Origin: Bacteroidales bacterium
GTDB lineage: Bacteria; Bacteroidota; Bacteroidia; Bacteroidales; F082
DNA length: 11,900 nt
Assembly (NCBI GenBank): GCA_024762735.1
Contig: JANTGU010000036.1
Location: 1-11,900 of the forward strand
Reading direction: 5' to 3'
A program made the translations under genes and the position numbers. Positions within the stretch are counted from its first letter, which is position 1, and each line of letters starts with the position of its first letter. This document shows positions 1 to 5,226 of the stretch, piece by piece. A model generated the notes under the pieces. That model saw nothing but the letters and a program-made list of their open reading frames with translations. It did not search any database and was not told the DNA's origin.

Positions 1-92
1 TGGCTTTAACATTAATGATTGCCGTTAGTAAACCTGAAGAAAAGGAGTCCATGACAAAAGTTATTGTAAATTTGATTAACAAAAACAATTAA
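1..92 (+). CDS. 3' end of an upstream gene (partial, product not identified)
   Basis: The frame whose codons end at the TAA of 90-92 is open from the left window edge. It gives a 29-residue tail containing ...LMIAVSKPEEKESMTKVIVNL..., ending in an Asn/Lys-rich stretch. The stop lies 6 bases before the nadD start, so the two genes are probably co-transcribed. In many Bacteroidetes the gene before nadD is guanylate kinase (gmk), but this tail does not look like a guanylate kinase C-terminus to me, so I leave it unnamed. The other two forward frames stop within the first 30 bases. Confidence 0.6.
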   Translation, partial: ALTLMIAVSKPEEKESMTKVIVNLINKNN

Positions 93-98
93 GAACCG

Positions 99-689
99 AT
101 GCAGTCAAAAACAAAAAAAACAGGCCTTTTTTTCGGATCGTTTAATCCCATTCATAACGGTCATCTTATTCTTGCAAATTACATGGCCGAGTTCACCGAT
201 CTGGATGACGTCTGGTTTGTGGTGTCGCCTCAAAATCCATTCAAAGAAAAAAGTACCCTGTTGCCGGAACATCACCGGCTGGCTTTGGTTCGCATTGCCA
301 TCGAGGAGCAGCTAAACCTCGGGGTTACCGACATCGAATTTAAAATGCCCAAACCCTCGTACACTATTGATACGTTGACATGGCTTTCGGAGAAATATGA
401 TAATCGAGAGTTTGTCTTGATTTCAGGTACAGACATCTTCTCCTCTTTTCACAAGTGGAAAAATTATAAAGAGATTCTGGAGTTTTACTCCATCTACGTG
501 TATCCGCGTCCCGGTAGCGGATTGGGTAATTATGCAAACCACCCTAAAATAAAGCTTTTTCCGGCTCCCATGATGGAGATATCTTCCAGCTTTATTCGCG
601 AGGGCATCAAAGCAAAAAAGAACATGCGTTACTGGATGCCCGATAAAGTTTACGAGTACATGCAGGAGATGCACTTCTACGAGAGATAA
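99..689 (+). CDS. nadD: Nicotinate-nucleotide adenylyltransferase
   Basis: This cytoplasmic enzyme adenylates nicotinic acid mononucleotide with ATP to give deamido-NAD, the penultimate step of NAD synthesis. The 196-residue protein has the usual family length. It begins with the nucleotidyltransferase signature GSFNPIHNGH (residues 13-22), which holds the HxGH ATP-binding motif. It also carries ISSSFIR (161-167), the second ATP-phosphate-binding motif (ISSTxIR type) of NadD and related enzymes. PSYTIDTL (about 87-94) and the SGTDIF segment (about 109-114) are other typical NadD stretches. The ATG at 99 places the first beta strand directly before the signature, so no longer start is needed. 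No Shine-Dalgarno sequence is present, as is normal in Bacteroidetes. The gene follows the preceding one by 6 bases, which suggests an operon. It is followed by an accessory island rather than another housekeeping gene. Confidence 0.96.
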   Translation: MQSKTKKTGLFFGSFNPIHNGHLILANYMAEFTDLDDVWFVVSPQNPFKEKSTLLPEHHRLALVRIAIEEQLNLGVTDIEFKMPKPSYTIDTLTWLSEKYDNREFVLISGTDIFSSFHKWKNYKEILEFYSIYVYPRPGSGLGNYANHPKIKLFPAPMMEISSSFIREGIKAKKNMRYWMPDKVYEYMQEMHFYER

Positions 690-708
690 ATGCTCCTTTC
701 ATCCGGTG

Positions 709-728
709 GTTATATATTAGCTGTGCCG
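709..728 (+). repeat. Left copy of an inverted repeat flanking the accessory island
   Basis: The 19 bases at 710-728 (TTATATATTAGCTGTGCCG) match the reverse complement of 1703-1720 (TTATACATTGCTGTGCCG) with one substitution and one single-base gap. The repeat begins about 20 bases after the nadD stop. It marks the point where sequence turns from nadD-like composition to AT-rich. No transposase or integrase is next to it. It could be a terminal inverted repeat of a small non-autonomous element or a dispersed repeat; which one is not decided by this window. Confidence 0.5.
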
Positions 729-872
729 CATGCAAGAAACCAATTCTGAATTCAATAACTTAGCGTAACTAAATTAAGATTAAGGATTAGTGAAAATAAA
801 AGGAAGAAAAAGATTCATAGAGATAAAAACGGACGTGAATTTATAAAAGAAACCTACTTTGTCGGAGGAAAA

Positions 873-1097
873 ATGAAATTCAGTAGAACCTGTATAATTG
901 ATGGCATTCCAGTAAATGAATTTTACGAGAAAAATGCGATCGACTTGGATTTCTATTTTAACGGAGATTATGAGTTAATGAATAGTGAAAAAGAATCTAA
1001 TAATCATTTCAATGAGCAAGATAACAAAAAACTGGACTCTCCTGATAATGAGGGGTTAAAAGATTTTCCTTTTTATAATTCGAACAACAATAATTGA
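873..1097 (+). CDS. Small acidic/asparagine-rich protein of unknown function
   Basis: The ATG at 873 is preceded by GGAGG five bases upstream and gives 74 residues. The first part (residues 1-36) is ordered-looking, with KFSRTCIIDGIPVNEFYEKN. From about residue 38 it is rich in Asn, Asp, Glu, Lys and Ser and probably disordered, ending in an Asn run. I do not recognise the family. The same frame is open upstream back to the codon after the TAA at 756-758. The extra residues (...GREFIKETYFVGGK) read like natural protein that continues smoothly into the ATG. No in-frame ATG, GTG or TTG lies in that extension, so either the gene starts at 873, or it uses an ATT-type start, or its true start was lost. 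Composition is clearly AT-richer than the flanking housekeeping genes. It lies 5' of the toxin-antitoxin pair but that pair has its own promoter. Confidence 0.5.
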   Translation: MKFSRTCIIDGIPVNEFYEKNAIDLDFYFNGDYELMNSEKESNNHFNEQDNKKLDSPDNEGLKDFPFYNSNNNN

Positions 1098-1134
1098 TTC
1101 GGTGTTGAGTTTAAGAACTTTAATGCTTCTAAAA

Positions 1135-1165
1135 TTGACAATCGCATATTAAATCAGTATCTTTG
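1135..1165 (+). promoter_or_regulatory. Bacteroidetes-type promoter of the toxin-antitoxin operon
   Basis: A perfect -7 box TATCTTTG (1158-1165) is preceded by a TTG (1135-1137) 20 bases upstream, matching the Bacteroidetes -33/-7 arrangement. Transcription should start around 1171, leaving a leader of only about 10 bases before the antitoxin ATG at 1182. No Shine-Dalgarno sequence is present. Autorepression by the antitoxin-toxin complex, as is common for type II modules, would be expected here, but I could not pick out an operator. Confidence 0.7.
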
Positions 1166-1181
1166 CACAAAATAATTTGAC

Positions 1182-1409
1182 ATGGAAGTCACAGTAAATA
1201 TAAAGGAACAGAGTAAAATAGCTACATTTCTTAACCTAATCAAAGAATTTGATTACATTGAGATTGTTAATGTGAAAGAAGAGTTGCAGGAACTTCCATC
1301 AGAGCATAAGGATTTGCTTGATAAAAGATTGCAAAAAATAGAAAATGGCAAAACGACTTTTAAGAATTGGGATTTGATTAAAAAGAAATATGAAAACAAA
1401 GTCGTTTAG
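1182..1409 (+). CDS. Type II antitoxin, addiction-module component-like
   Basis: This 75-residue protein is encoded directly before a RelE/ParE toxin and overlaps it by 20 bases, the classic layout of a type II antitoxin. The N-terminal half (about 1-35) has a beta-rich start followed by a helix. The C-terminal half has the helix and tail LPSEHKDLLDKRLQKIENGK, then TTFKNWDLIKKKY. This resembles the C-terminal toxin-wrapping segment of short addiction-module antitoxins (HKxLLDxRL...W). I infer that it binds and neutralises the downstream toxin and represses the promoter at 1135-1165. The exact antitoxin family is less certain than its role. The start codon fits the mapped -7 box. Confidence 0.8.
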   Translation: MEVTVNIKEQSKIATFLNLIKEFDYIEIVNVKEELQELPSEHKDLLDKRLQKIENGKTTFKNWDLIKKKYENKVV

Positions 1410-1695
1410 TATTGAATTATCAGACGAGGCAGAAGTTGATTTTGAAAAATCATATGAATTTTATTACGAGGACAGCCCAAAAGTTGCAGACACGTTCTTT
1501 AAGCGAATTAACCTCGGTTTTAAGAGTATCAACCAAAACCCAGAATCTTTTCCAATTGTTCACAAAGATGTAAGAAAATATGTCGTAAAGAAGTTTCCAT
1601 TTGTGATTTACTATAGAATTGTTGATGCAAAAATACAGGTAATTGCGATTTTCCATACAAGTAGAAATCCTGAAATATGGAATGAGAGGATATAA
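1390..1695 (+). CDS. RelE/ParE-family toxin
   Basis: The 101-residue protein has the RelE/ParE fold pattern: an N-terminal strand, an acidic helical hairpin (about 14-50, EAEVDFEKSYEFYYEDSPKVA), then the beta sheet. The sheet contains VRKYVVKKFPFVIYYRI (61-77) and the family ending IFHTSRNPEIW (87-97). In this family the Arg of the first strand segment and the late His/Arg region line the active surface. The length is typical. The sequence cannot separate an mRNA-cleaving RelE from a gyrase-poisoning ParE activity. The ATG lies inside the antitoxin gene (20-base overlap), which points to translational coupling. Composition is AT-rich: 18 of the 60 bases at 1381-1440 are G or C, against 29 of 60 at 5761-5820 in the carboxylase operon. 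This supports recent acquisition. Confidence 0.88.
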   Translation: MKTKSFSIELSDEAEVDFEKSYEFYYEDSPKVADTFFKRINLGFKSINQNPESFPIVHKDVRKYVVKKFPFVIYYRIVDAKIQVIAIFHTSRNPEIWNERI

Positions 1696-1702
1696 AGCAC
1701 GA

Positions 1703-1720
1703 CGGCACAGCAATGTATAA
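1703..1720 (-). repeat. Right copy of the inverted repeat flanking the accessory island
   Basis: Read on the minus strand this is TTATACATTGCTGTGCCG, the inverted partner of 710-728. It starts 8 bases after the toxin stop codon and runs into the left arm of the longer palindrome at 1714-1824. Together with the left copy it encloses the small protein and the toxin-antitoxin genes. Confidence 0.5.
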
Positions 1721-1824
1721 AAATAATAGCCGAAATTGTAATAAATATGAACATTGTAGTCCGTAAAAACATTGGTGCTAAATTGAAAAATCCTGCTTCC
1801 GAAATCGGCTACTATTCTTATATA
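1714..1824. repeat. Long imperfect palindrome (20-base arms) at the right edge of the island
   Basis: The arms 1714-1733 and 1805-1824 are complementary along 20 positions, with two mismatches (1726/1812 and 1721/1817) and one G-T pair. The core is ATAGCCGA against TCGGCTAC. The 71-base centre (1734-1804) contains no ORF that I can support. The stretch could fold as a long stem with a large loop in single-stranded DNA or RNA. Its size and imperfect pairing recall integron attC sites, but I do not see convincing GTT/AAC core boxes at its ends, so I do not call it one. A dispersed chromosomal repeat is the other option. Confidence 0.5.
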
Positions 1825-1849
1825 AACCATTCCGATTCCCCCTGCAGTT

Positions 1850-1899
1850 CAAAACAAAACCCGCTGTTACCCTTCAAAAGAAAAGGTAGCCGCGGGTTT
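1850..1899 (-). terminator. Rho-independent terminator of the aldolase gene
   Basis: On the minus strand, AAACCCGC (1892-1899 complement) pairs with GCGGGTTT (1857-1864 complement). The inner arms TACC and GGTA (1885-1888 and 1868-1871) also pair. The hairpin is followed by TTTTGTTTTG (1859-1850), a U-rich tail. It lies about 100 bases beyond the aldolase stop, with another hairpin (1908-1933) in between. On the plus strand there is no T-run after the stem, so it favours minus-strand transcripts. Confidence 0.8.
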
Positions 1900-1907
1900 A
1901 GGATATC

Positions 1908-1933
1908 ATGACCACCTTTTGAAAAGCGGTCAT
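1908..1933. repeat. Compact hairpin downstream of the aldolase gene
   Basis: ATGACC (1908-1913) pairs with GGTCAT (1928-1933), and inside it CTTTT (1916-1920) pairs with AAAAG (1922-1926). Pairing extends weakly outward through GAT/ATC at 1902-1904 and 1937-1939. A minus-strand aldolase transcript would meet this hairpin before the terminator, so it may protect the mRNA 3' end. It lacks its own T-run. Confidence 0.5.
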
Positions 1934-1997
1934 AAGATCAAATTAGCTGTTTAGCTGGTAAGGCTCGTGTTCCGGGTTACAGGTCAATTAATTTCTG

Positions 1998-3077
1998 TTA
2001 ATACCTGTCAAGACAGTTCAAATCATCGAAAGCGATTTTCAATCTTTCAATGGTTGAAACTTCTCCTTCACGAAGCCATTTACGCGGGTCGTAGTATTTT
2101 TTGTTGGGGCTGTCTTCCCCTTCAGGATTACCAATCTGGCTTTGTAGATAGTCGTGATATTTGGCTTCATATTTTCTTACGCCATTCCAAAACGACCATT
2201 GGGTATCGGTGTCAATATTCATTTTTACCACCCCATACGAAACGGCTTCCTTTATCTTTTCAGGCTCCGAGCCCGATCCACCATGGAAAACAAAACTGAC
2301 TGGTTTGTCATCCGTGTTAAATTTCTTTTGAATATACTCCTGAGAGTTATGAAGAATAACGGGCTCCAGTTTAACATTGCCGGGTTTGTAAACACCATGC
2401 ACATTGCCAAAGGCAGCTGCAATGGTAAAGCGTGGACTAACCGACATCAAAGTTTCGTAGGCCAACGCTACCTCTTCGGGCTGTGTGTATAGCTTTGAAG
2501 AATCAATGCTGCTGTTATCAACACCATCCTCTTCGCCACCGGTGATACCCAGTTCAATCTCCAGGGTCATACCCATTTTGTTCATTCTTTCGAAATAACG
2601 TTTGGATATTTCCAGGTTTTCTTGCAGAGGCTCTTCCGATAAGTCCAGCATGTGAGAGCTAAAAAGAGGTTTGCCGTTTTCTTTAAAAAACTGCTCGCCG
2701 GCATCCAGCAACCCGTCAATCCAGGGTAATAACTTTTTAGCGGCATGGTCGGTATGAATAATCACGGGTACGCCGTACATTTCGGCCAACGCGTGAATAT
2801 GTTTTGCGCCGGCAACAGCACCTGCAATAGCAGCTTTTTGTCCTTCGTTCGAGATGGCTTTACCGGCGTAAAAAGCGCCTCCACCATTGCTAAACTGAAT
2901 GATAACGGGAGAGTTTACCGCTTTGGCTGCTTCCAAAACGGCATTAATGGAATTGCTGCCCACCACGTTGACGGCAGGAATGGCAAAGCCCTGCTGCTTG
3001 GCCATGTTGAATATGGTTTGAACATCATCACCCCAGACAAATCCGGGTTTAATTTTTTCTGAAATTTTAGTTGTCAT
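1998..3077 (-). CDS. fbaA: Class II fructose-1,6-bisphosphate aldolase
   Basis: This cytoplasmic, zinc-dependent enzyme cleaves fructose-1,6-bisphosphate to glyceraldehyde-3-phosphate and dihydroxyacetone phosphate, and runs the reverse reaction in gluconeogenesis. With the ATG at 3077 it has 359 residues, the same length as E. coli FbaA, and it is recognisably similar throughout. HTDHAAKK (108-115) carries the catalytic Asp110 and zinc ligand His111. LEIELG (172-177) contains zinc ligand Glu175. FGNVHG (223-228) contains His227, and FHGGSGS (264-270) contains His265. The late NIDTDTQW and PNKKYYDPRKW stretches match the class IIA (long) subgroup. An in-frame ATG at 3119 would add 14 residues, but the -7 box at 3100-3107 lies downstream of it, so the 3077 start is preferred. 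The gene is transcribed in the same direction as the pseudokinase gene 140 bases upstream, and it ends at tandem hairpins. Confidence 0.97.
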   Translation of the reverse strand: MTTKISEKIKPGFVWGDDVQTIFNMAKQQGFAIPAVNVVGSNSINAVLEAAKAVNSPVIIQFSNGGGAFYAGKAISNEGQKAAIAGAVAGAKHIHALAEMYGVPVIIHTDHAAKKLLPWIDGLLDAGEQFFKENGKPLFSSHMLDLSEEPLQENLEISKRYFERMNKMGMTLEIELGITGGEEDGVDNSSIDSSKLYTQPEEVALAYETLMSVSPRFTIAAAFGNVHGVYKPGNVKLEPVILHNSQEYIQKKFNTDDKPVSFVFHGGSGSEPEKIKEAVSYGVVKMNIDTDTQWSFWNGVRKYEAKYHDYLQSQIGNPEGEDSPNKKYYDPRKWLREGEVSTIERLKIAFDDLNCLDRY

Positions 3078-3099
3078 ATCATTTGTTTTTATATTGATG

Positions 3100-3107
3100 C
3101 AAAGGTA
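3100..3107 (-). promoter_or_regulatory. -7 box of the aldolase promoter
   Basis: The minus strand reads TACCTTTG, a perfect TAnnTTTG box, with transcription expected near 3093 and a leader of about 15 bases before the ATG at 3077. I see no good TTTG box about 20 bases further upstream. The position is evidence against the longer aldolase start at 3119. Confidence 0.6.
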
Positions 3108-3130
3108 CAATAAATTCAAAATCCATTTCC

Positions 3131-3152
3131 TCAGGAGGCACTTCCTGCCTGA
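3131..3152. repeat. Small hairpin between the pseudokinase and aldolase genes
   Basis: TCAGG (3131-3135) pairs with CCTGA (3148-3152), and AGG (3136-3138) with CCT (3144-3146), leaving one bulged G and a five-base loop. It lies between the pseudokinase stop (3217) and the aldolase -7 box. It could weakly terminate or process the upstream transcript, but no T-run follows, so its role is open. Confidence 0.3.
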
Positions 3153-3216
3153 TTTTAAGAATATTTAATAGGGGTGGCAACCGGAGCACAAGCTGCAAAC
3201 GATTTCGGAGGCGTAA

Positions 3217-5094
3217 CTATCCTTTAGAAGCAGGGTTGCTACGCTGCTCCTTAAACAGTTCAAGCTGATGATGCATGATGGTGAGCAGCTCCCCTTTGTT
3301 AATGGGCTTGGTAAGGTAATCATCAAAGCCCTCGTTTAAAAAGCGGTCACGGTCAGCGGCCATGGCATAAGCCGTTTGCGCCACGAAAGGTACTTTTCTG
3401 TATTCCGGAAAATCTTTTTTTATCCGGTGCATTAACGCGATACCATCCCAGGGTGGGGGCAGGTTAATATCAAAAAGCATAATGTCAAATACTTTTCCCT
3501 CGTCATGATACTTTTCAATAATCTGAAGCGTTTCGTCACCGTCAACGGCGGTGGTTACTGTGCCGGCATCTTTAAGCATGGTTTCGATGACCATCCGGTT
3601 CATCCTGTCATCCTCTACCAGAAAAATATCCGCGTCTCTAACAAGGTTAGCAAGGGCATCTTCGTGGGTGGTAGTTTTTTCCTTCAGTTTTTCTGTTTGG
3701 GCCGCCGATGCCGAAGCGGGAAGTGTAACAGTCACCGTTACCCCTTCGCCCGGCACCATACTTATTTGCATAGAACCTCCCATCGCCGTTATCAACTCAC
3801 GCGAAGCAAAAAGCGCTGTAAAGAGCTGTGGGGTACCACCCTCTTTCTTAACCTGTTCCAAACCTGTCCTGGATAGCTCTCTGACGGTATTGGAGATGTA
3901 AACAGATACTTCGGAACGTGATTGGTTGGTTCGTGCGCCTATGGTTATCGTGTCAGTGGCTGTTAGCTTATCTACATTGATAACCACATCATTCAAAATT
4001 CTAACCAGCTTGTCGGCATCTGCCTTTATGGTTGGAATCGACTGCGGAACATTGACCTTTAGCTTGTCCGGGTTGCCGGATACAAGATATTGAAGCGATG
4101 CTGTAACTTTCTCAATCAGCGATAAAACCGAGTGCGATTGAATGTCCAGGCTGAGTAAATTGATTTGAGCCCCTGACCTGTCCACCATGTTTTCGAGAAT
4201 AACATCAAGTTGTAGGTTTTTAGCAAATAAGTCGGTGGCATTAGCTTGTAAATCATCATTTTCTAGCTTTTCAACCTCGGTTTTTAACTCGGAAGAAAAG
4301 CCGAGGATGGAGCTAAGCGCTGTTCGTAATTCAGGCCCCAAACCGCTTAAAAAAGCATTTCTGTTATAAATCGACTCCTCCAGTTTCTTGAGCTCTTTTT
4401 TTAGCCTTAAATGAGCCTTTCTAACCTTCACTATCTCTGCTTCTTCCGAAGAAGTTTTGCTTTGGATGGTTTTTTCCAATGCCTCCTCCAGCTCCTGATT
4501 TTTCAGCCTGATGATTTCAGATTCGCGCTGTAACAATTGCTTTTTGCTTTCAACACTCTTAAACCGCCGGTATAAATAAGAGAGGGACAAAACAGCCACT
4601 GCAATGAATAGCAACAGTAAGATTAGCACCTCATTTCTGGTCACCGTAAAACGGGTTTTAATGGCTTGAGCATTCTTTTCAGCTACCTGTTTAATTAACT
4701 CGTTGCCCGTTTGTTGAGGGTACTTTTGCAGTTGAGCAGCGTAAGCATCAATATAGTGGTTAGCCTGGTCAATACGGTTTATGTTCAAATAAATACCGGC
4801 AATCTTGCGGGTTGCTTTTACTTTTAAATGATAGCTTACCAGCGAATCAGGCAGGTTATAGAGTGCAAGATAATAATCAAGGCTGCGCTCCTGTGACAAT
4901 ACTTCAGCCAGACTTGCCAGCGTGTCGTACAACCCGGCTTTGCGATGATTGGGTGTTTTGGGTAACAACGACTCCAAACTATCGATTAATAACGTAGCTT
5001 TAGCCGGTGATACCGTTGATGATGAGGCACCGAAACCCTTTCCTGTCATCATAATGACAAGGGGTAAAAACAGTATGACGCTGAATCTTTTCAC
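3217..5094 (-). CDS. Membrane-anchored degenerate histidine kinase fused to a receiver domain
   Basis: The 625-residue protein has hybrid sensor kinase architecture. Residues 1-23 form a signal peptide, 30-125 are helical and TPR-like (probably periplasmic), about 154-175 is a membrane segment, and 180-245 is a coiled coil. A HisKA-like region (246-310), an HATPase-like region (about 325-460) and a receiver (about 488-612) follow. The kinase core is badly altered. The phosphorylation motif reads GLGPELRTALSS, with Pro254 where the phospho-accepting His should be. The first N-box Asn is Asp369, although N373 remains. The DTGIGI box reads NTVREL (402-407), and GTGLGL reads GTPQLF (420-425). The C-terminal MGGSMQISMVPGEG...TVTLP segment still shows the HATPase fold. 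The receiver looks functional: E494/D495/D496, phosphoacceptor D542, T574 and K596. I infer no autokinase activity, with the receiver perhaps phosphorylated by another kinase. The start is GTG at 5094; an in-frame stop lies just upstream, and it gives a clean signal peptide. The gene is divergent from the carboxylase operon. Confidence 0.9.
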   Translation of the reverse strand: MKRFSVILFLPLVIMMTGKGFGASSSTVSPAKATLLIDSLESLLPKTPNHRKAGLYDTLASLAEVLSQERSLDYYLALYNLPDSLVSYHLKVKATRKIAGIYLNINRIDQANHYIDAYAAQLQKYPQQTGNELIKQVAEKNAQAIKTRFTVTRNEVLILLLLFIAVAVLSLSYLYRRFKSVESKKQLLQRESEIIRLKNQELEEALEKTIQSKTSSEEAEIVKVRKAHLRLKKELKKLEESIYNRNAFLSGLGPELRTALSSILGFSSELKTEVEKLENDDLQANATDLFAKNLQLDVILENMVDRSGAQINLLSLDIQSHSVLSLIEKVTASLQYLVSGNPDKLKVNVPQSIPTIKADADKLVRILNDVVINVDKLTATDTITIGARTNQSRSEVSVYISNTVRELSRTGLEQVKKEGGTPQLFTALFASRELITAMGGSMQISMVPGEGVTVTVTLPASASAAQTEKLKEKTTTHEDALANLVRDADIFLVEDDRMNRMVIETMLKDAGTVTTAVDGDETLQIIEKYHDEGKVFDIMLFDINLPPPWDGIALMHRIKKDFPEYRKVPFVAQTAYAMAADRDRFLNEGFDDYLTKPINKGELLTIMHHQLELFKEQRSNPASKG

Positions 5095-5118
5095 AAAAAT
5101 GACGGCTTAATTTAGTTT

Positions 5119-5126
5119 CAAATTTA
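5119..5126 (-). promoter_or_regulatory. Possible -7 box of the pseudokinase gene
   Basis: The minus strand reads TAAATTTG, which fits TAnnTTTG, about 25 bases before the GTG start at 5094. No good -33 box is visible, and the region is AT-rich, so a chance match is possible. Confidence 0.4.
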
Positions 5127-5158
5127 CAAAATAAAAGATAGCCCTTTTTGAAATTTCC

Positions 5159-5166
5159 TATCTTTA
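5159..5166 (+). promoter_or_regulatory. Possible -7 box of the carboxylase operon
   Basis: TATCTTTA differs from TAnnTTTG at the last base and lies in the 132-base divergent intergenic region. It would give a leader of roughly 50 bases containing the hairpin at 5198-5214. No clear -33 box is seen about 20 bases upstream. Confidence 0.35.
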
Positions 5167-5197
5167 CACCCTTGTTTTTTTATAACGATAGAGTAAC

Positions 5198-5214
5198 ATG
5201 CTGAAAAACAGCAT
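5198..5214 (+). promoter_or_regulatory. Perfect small hairpin just before the biotin carboxylase start
   Basis: ATGCTG (5198-5203) and CAGCAT (5209-5214) are perfectly complementary around an AAAAA loop, 12 bases before the ATG at 5227. It could be an mRNA leader stem affecting initiation or a dyad operator. A six-base stem is also possible by chance. Confidence 0.35.
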
Positions 5215-5226
5215 AAAAATATATTT

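Noticed and set aside
1714..1824. Bona fide integron attC site
   Set aside because: The stem is suggestive, but the end boxes do not show a convincing GTT/AAC pair, and no integrase or second full site is in the window.
1450..1830. Minus-strand open frame of 126 codons antisense to the toxin
   Set aside because: It is antisense to a well-supported toxin gene, its protein is rich in Tyr/Phe/Asn with no family features, and it runs through the palindrome.
705..1830. Insertion sequence or transposon proper
   Set aside because: There is no transposase or integrase gene or remnant, and no target-site duplication that I can recognise next to the repeats.
1967..2299. Plus-strand open frame of 110 codons across the aldolase 3' end
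   Set aside because: It is antisense to the aldolase coding region, starts in the terminator-side spacer and has no promoter or domain.
3078..3119. Longer aldolase start at 3119, adding 14 residues
   Set aside because: The perfect -7 box at 3100-3107 lies downstream of that ATG, and the 359-residue version from 3077 matches E. coli FbaA in length and N-terminus.
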